From positions 1-8,660 of the forward strand of contig CAMOEE010000106.1 of NCBI GenBank assembly GCA_946611835.1: DNA of 8,660 bases, in the 5' to 3' direction. The stretch's first letter is position 1; each line of letters starts with the position of its first letter. Shown piece after piece: positions 7,241 to 8,660 of the stretch. The stretch is from an uncultured Treponema sp. (GTDB taxonomy: Bacteria > Spirochaetota > Spirochaetia > Treponematales > Treponemataceae). Made by a program: the position numbers and the translations under genes. The notes under the pieces are model-generated. The model had not been told where the DNA came from, searched no databases, and was given only the letters and a program-made list of their open reading frames with translations.

Positions 7241-7288
7241 AAAAGGGAGTATGGCTAACTAACGAAAGTTAACTATACCCCCTTTTTT
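7241..7288. terminator. Bidirectional intrinsic terminator between convergent genes
   Basis: A 20-base stem (7241-7260 with 7267-7286) has two mismatches, one G-T pair and the 6-base loop AACGAA. It ends in six T on the plus strand (7283-7288) and in a T-run on the minus strand (complement of the A-run at 7241-7244 and just before it). It serves the HD-GYP gene on the left and the flavoprotein gene on the right. Confidence 0.9.
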
Positions 7289-7303
7289 GTTTTATCCTTG
7301 TGT

Positions 7304-7885
7304 TTATCGGATAAAGTTCGTCCAGATTTTCTTTTCTGCTTCTGGCTGTGCTATACCTGCCGCTTTTCCAGCCTCAATGCTTTTTAGAATCCATGCCATG
7401 TTGCGGCCGATTGTTTTCATAATCTGGATTCCTTCTTCGTCCTTCATTACATCATCACCATTTGAGCCGTGAACCATGTTCCAGTAGCGCGATGTGATGA
7501 CCGGCTGCTGTGCATAAGTGATGTACTTGTTGAGGACATCGAGGCAAGCCGTTGTTCCTGCCCGGCGAGCGACCGTTACTGCGGCAGCCGGCTTAAAGCG
7601 GAGATATTTTTCACCGCTCATGTAAAGCCTGTCCAGGAAAGCGATAAGCTCACCACTTGGAGAGGCATAATAAACCGGGGAACCAAGAACGATTCCGTTT
7701 GCTGACTGCAATTTTTCGATTGCTTCGTTTACAAGAGCATCAATTTCGCCAGTGAGCGCTCTTCCGCCAACCCAGAAGATTTCGGTATCAATTCCGTTTT
7801 CTTTGAGTGAATCAGCCACAAGATTCAGGGCTGTGTATGTGCTGCCTTTTTCGTTTCGGCTTCCGTTAAAAAGAATTACTTTCAT
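7304..7885 (-). CDS. Flavodoxin-fold NADPH-dependent FMN reductase-like protein
   Basis: A 193-residue soluble protein of the FMN_red type, expected to bind FMN and reduce small substrates such as quinones or flavins with NAD(P)H; the actual substrate is unknown. The N-terminal strand and phosphate loop read VILFNGSRNEKGSTYTAL (3-20). The second FMN loop is GSPVYYASPSGELIAFLDR (68-86), and RRAGTTACLDVL (107-118) is a third family motif. Only one cysteine (C114) is present, so it is not an iron-sulfur flavoprotein of the clostridial type that carries a compact cysteine motif. The frame stays open upstream to 7984, but the protein clearly begins at the ATG at 7883-7885, which is preceded by GGGAG and directly followed by the first beta strand. 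It is monocistronic, convergent with the HD-GYP gene. Confidence 0.9.
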   Translation of the reverse strand: MKVILFNGSRNEKGSTYTALNLVADSLKENGIDTEIFWVGGRALTGEIDALVNEAIEKLQSANGIVLGSPVYYASPSGELIAFLDRLYMSGEKYLRFKPAAAVTVARRAGTTACLDVLNKYITYAQQPVITSRYWNMVHGSNGDDVMKDEEGIQIMKTIGRNMAWILKSIEAGKAAGIAQPEAEKKIWTNFIR

Positions 7886-7932
7886 AGTTTTCTCCCATAA
7901 AAACTCCGCTTTGACGGCGGTTGCATGGGTAA

Positions 7933-7961
7933 AAGATAGCATATTATGGCAGATTTGACGA
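7933..7961 (-). promoter_or_regulatory. Candidate promoter of the flavoprotein gene
   Basis: On the minus strand, TG-C-TATCTT (extended -10; TATCTT at 7933-7938, four of six bases) lies 17 bases downstream of TCGTCA (7956-7961, four of six). Transcription would start near 7926, about 40 bases before the ATG. The match is modest. Confidence 0.35.
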
Positions 7962-7987
7962 GAAGCCGATGAAACACTGGTCACACA

Positions 7988-8016
7988 TTCAACCTTTCCT
8001 CGTTTTATGTTATAAT
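7988..8016 (+). promoter_or_regulatory. Candidate promoter of the 100-codon orphan gene
   Basis: TATAAT (8011-8016) is a perfect -10 with the extended TG at 8008-8009. At 17 bases upstream lies TTCAAC (7988-7993), a weak -35 (three of six). Predicted start is near 8023, 25 bases before the ATG at 8048. The rest of the 7886-8047 gap holds only this promoter and the divergent flavoprotein promoter. Confidence 0.6.
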
Positions 8017-8047
8017 ACTCTAAAAAAAGGAATCAGTGTGATATAAA

Positions 8048-8350
8048 ATGACAAAAGAAGAATTTATAAAAGCGTCAAAAAATTTTGCGAAATACAATTG
8101 TGGAATAAAACTTCCCATCGATGAAAAATCTTTGATAGAGAGGGAAGACTGCAATTATTTCTTTTTCTATGAATTTCCCTCTGAGTATGTAGATAATGAT
8201 GATAACGATGTGGAATGCACCTACTGGTATTCATTTTCAAATTTCAAGAACCAGCGGCCTGAAGACGGAATAGAATTTGCCACAGGAATTGACGGCCGTT
8301 CAGGGGATCATTTTTTTATAAGCAGCAAAGACTGGCAGGAAGAAAAGTAA
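8048..8350 (+). CDS. Hypothetical 100-residue acidic, aromatic-rich protein
   Basis: I do not recognise this family. The protein starts with a charged amphipathic segment, then has an aromatic run YFFFYEF (37-43), an acidic run YVDNDDNDVE (47-56) and a second aromatic run TYWYSF (58-63), which would fit alternating beta strands of a small soluble fold. No signal peptide or membrane helix is seen, and two cysteines beyond C18 (C35, C57) are scattered. An in-frame TGA at 8039-8041 fixes the start at 8048. A Shine-Dalgarno-like AAAGG (8026-8030) is about 17 bases upstream, farther than usual. A perfect extended -10 upstream supports it being a real gene. Small secreted-system immunity proteins can look like this, but nothing here shows such a role. 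Confidence 0.65.
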   Translation: MTKEEFIKASKNFAKYNCGIKLPIDEKSLIEREDCNYFFFYEFPSEYVDNDDNDVECTYWYSFSNFKNQRPEDGIEFATGIDGRSGDHFFISSKDWQEEK

Positions 8351-8353
8351 CTT

Positions 8354-8455
8354 ATGAACATCCCGGCCTCCGTGCCGCAGCGACTGCTGACGCATTCGCA
8401 GATTAAACTTGCTTTTTGGGAGAACGCGACATCCTTGTCGCGCTGTAAATTATGA
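8354..8455 (+). CDS. Possible 33-codon leader ORF overlapping the ABC ATPase start
   Basis: An ATG at 8354 opens a 33-codon frame that ends at TGA 8453-8455, overlapping the ABC ATPase ATG (8452-8454) in an ATGA arrangement. The peptide begins MNIPASVPQR, ends LSRCKL and resembles nothing I know. Its ribosome binding site is weak (AGGA about 12 bases upstream). The frame runs through a GC-rich segment that could simply be a non-coding repeat, so the ORF may be fortuitous. If translated, it would couple to the ABC gene, which lacks its own Shine-Dalgarno sequence. Confidence 0.25.
   Translation: MNIPASVPQRLLTHSQIKLAFWENATSLSRCKL
8425..8442 (+). repeat. Strong hairpin just upstream of the ABC ATPase gene
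   Basis: Perfect inverted repeat CGCGACA (8425-8431) and TGTCGCG (8436-8442) with loop TCCT. There is no T-run after it, so it is not an intrinsic terminator. It ends 9 bases before the ABC ATG, where it could hinder or tune translation initiation, or it could be a copy of a dispersed palindromic repeat. Confidence 0.7.
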
Positions 8456-8660
8456 ATATATTATCAGTTTCAAATGTTTCCAAAATGGGGCGGGAAGCTC
8501 CTCTTTTTAAAGATGTCACTTTTGGCCTCAACGAAGGCGACAAAGCTGCCATTATCGGTCGCAATGGAACCGGAAAATCAACGCTTTTGAATGTAATTGC
8601 GGGAGTTTTGCCAGCTGATGACGGTCAGATTACGATAAACAAACTATCGGGAGTTAGTTA
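8452..8660 (+). CDS. ABC ATPase, probably ABC-F family, N-terminal fragment
   Basis: The first 69 codons are inside the window and the gene runs off the right edge. The sequence MNILSVSNVSK starts the first beta strand, APLFKDVTFGLNEGD leads to the Walker A GRNGTGKST (36-44), and GVLPADDGQI follows. The short entry strand, the GRNG form of Walker A and the immediate cytosolic start resemble Uup/EttA-type ABC-F translation factors more than a transporter ATPase, but the signature motif, linker and second cassette are outside the window, so an ordinary importer/exporter ATPase remains possible. No Shine-Dalgarno sequence precedes the ATG; a hairpin and the end of a short ORF do. Confidence 0.8.
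   Translation, partial: MNILSVSNVSKMGREAPLFKDVTFGLNEGDKAAIIGRNGTGKSTLLNVIAGVLPADDGQITINKLSGVS

Noticed and set aside
7304..7885. Iron-sulfur flavoprotein instead of a plain FMN reductase
   Set aside because: Only one cysteine is present and no compact cysteine motif exists.
7905..7919. Small dyad CCGC/GCGG followed by a T-run in the flavoprotein leader, as a possible attenuator
   Set aside because: The stem is only 4 bases with a 7-base loop, too weak to argue for termination.
7886..7984. 33-residue N-terminal extension of the flavoprotein frame
   Set aside because: The flavodoxin fold begins at the ATG at 7885, which has a good ribosome binding site; the extension overlaps the predicted promoter and has no family character.
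1..8660. CRISPR array, insertion sequence, prophage or integrative element
   Set aside because: I see no regularly spaced direct repeats, transposase, integrase or terminal repeats; all genes look like ordinary chromosomal genes.

Overview
The window suggests an anaerobic bacterium of moderate G+C content. A spirochaete of the Treponema type is my best guess, from the very large fused acyl-CoA dehydratase activase-like protein, the membrane HD-GYP protein and the general base composition. This is inference, and a clostridial source cannot be excluded. No mobile element, CRISPR array, rRNA or tRNA gene is visible.

Layout, left to right. Positions 1-3610 (minus strand) hold the first 1203 codons of a giant fused protein with two ASKHA ATPase modules, a cysteine cluster and dehydratase-like domains; its C-terminus lies beyond the left edge. 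Just upstream on the same strand is a zinc-efflux operon: a zinc/cadmium P-type ATPase (3674-5782) preceded by a SmtB/CzrA-type ArsR repressor (5786-6091). The operon starts from a good sigma-70 promoter (6139-6167), with a near-perfect 11-2-11 inverted-repeat operator (6109-6132) right at the predicted transcription start.

Diverging from this operon, on the plus strand, is a four-helix membrane HD-GYP protein (6209-7222), probably a cyclic-di-GMP phosphodiesterase. A long hairpin with U-tracts on both strands (7241-7288) separates it from a convergent flavodoxin-fold FMN reductase-like gene (7304-7885, minus). A 162-bp intergenic stretch carries promoters facing both ways. It is followed by a 100-codon orphan gene (8048-8350), a GC-rich intergenic segment with a strong hairpin and a 33-codon ORF, and the first 69 codons of an ABC ATPase, probably ABC-F, that runs off the right edge.

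Functionally, the clearest unit is zinc homeostasis. The repressor has a full alpha-5 zinc site, the exporter has the P1B-2 signature residues (CPC, and a Lys/Asp pair in the last helices) plus a His/Cys-rich tail in place of the usual HMA domain, and repressor and exporter are translationally coupled. No terminator is visible between the exporter and the activase-like gene, so read-through is possible, but the latter has its own plausible promoter and ribosome binding site. The most open questions are the job of the giant activase-like protein, the role of the leader before the ABC gene, and the apparently SD-less start of the HD-GYP gene.
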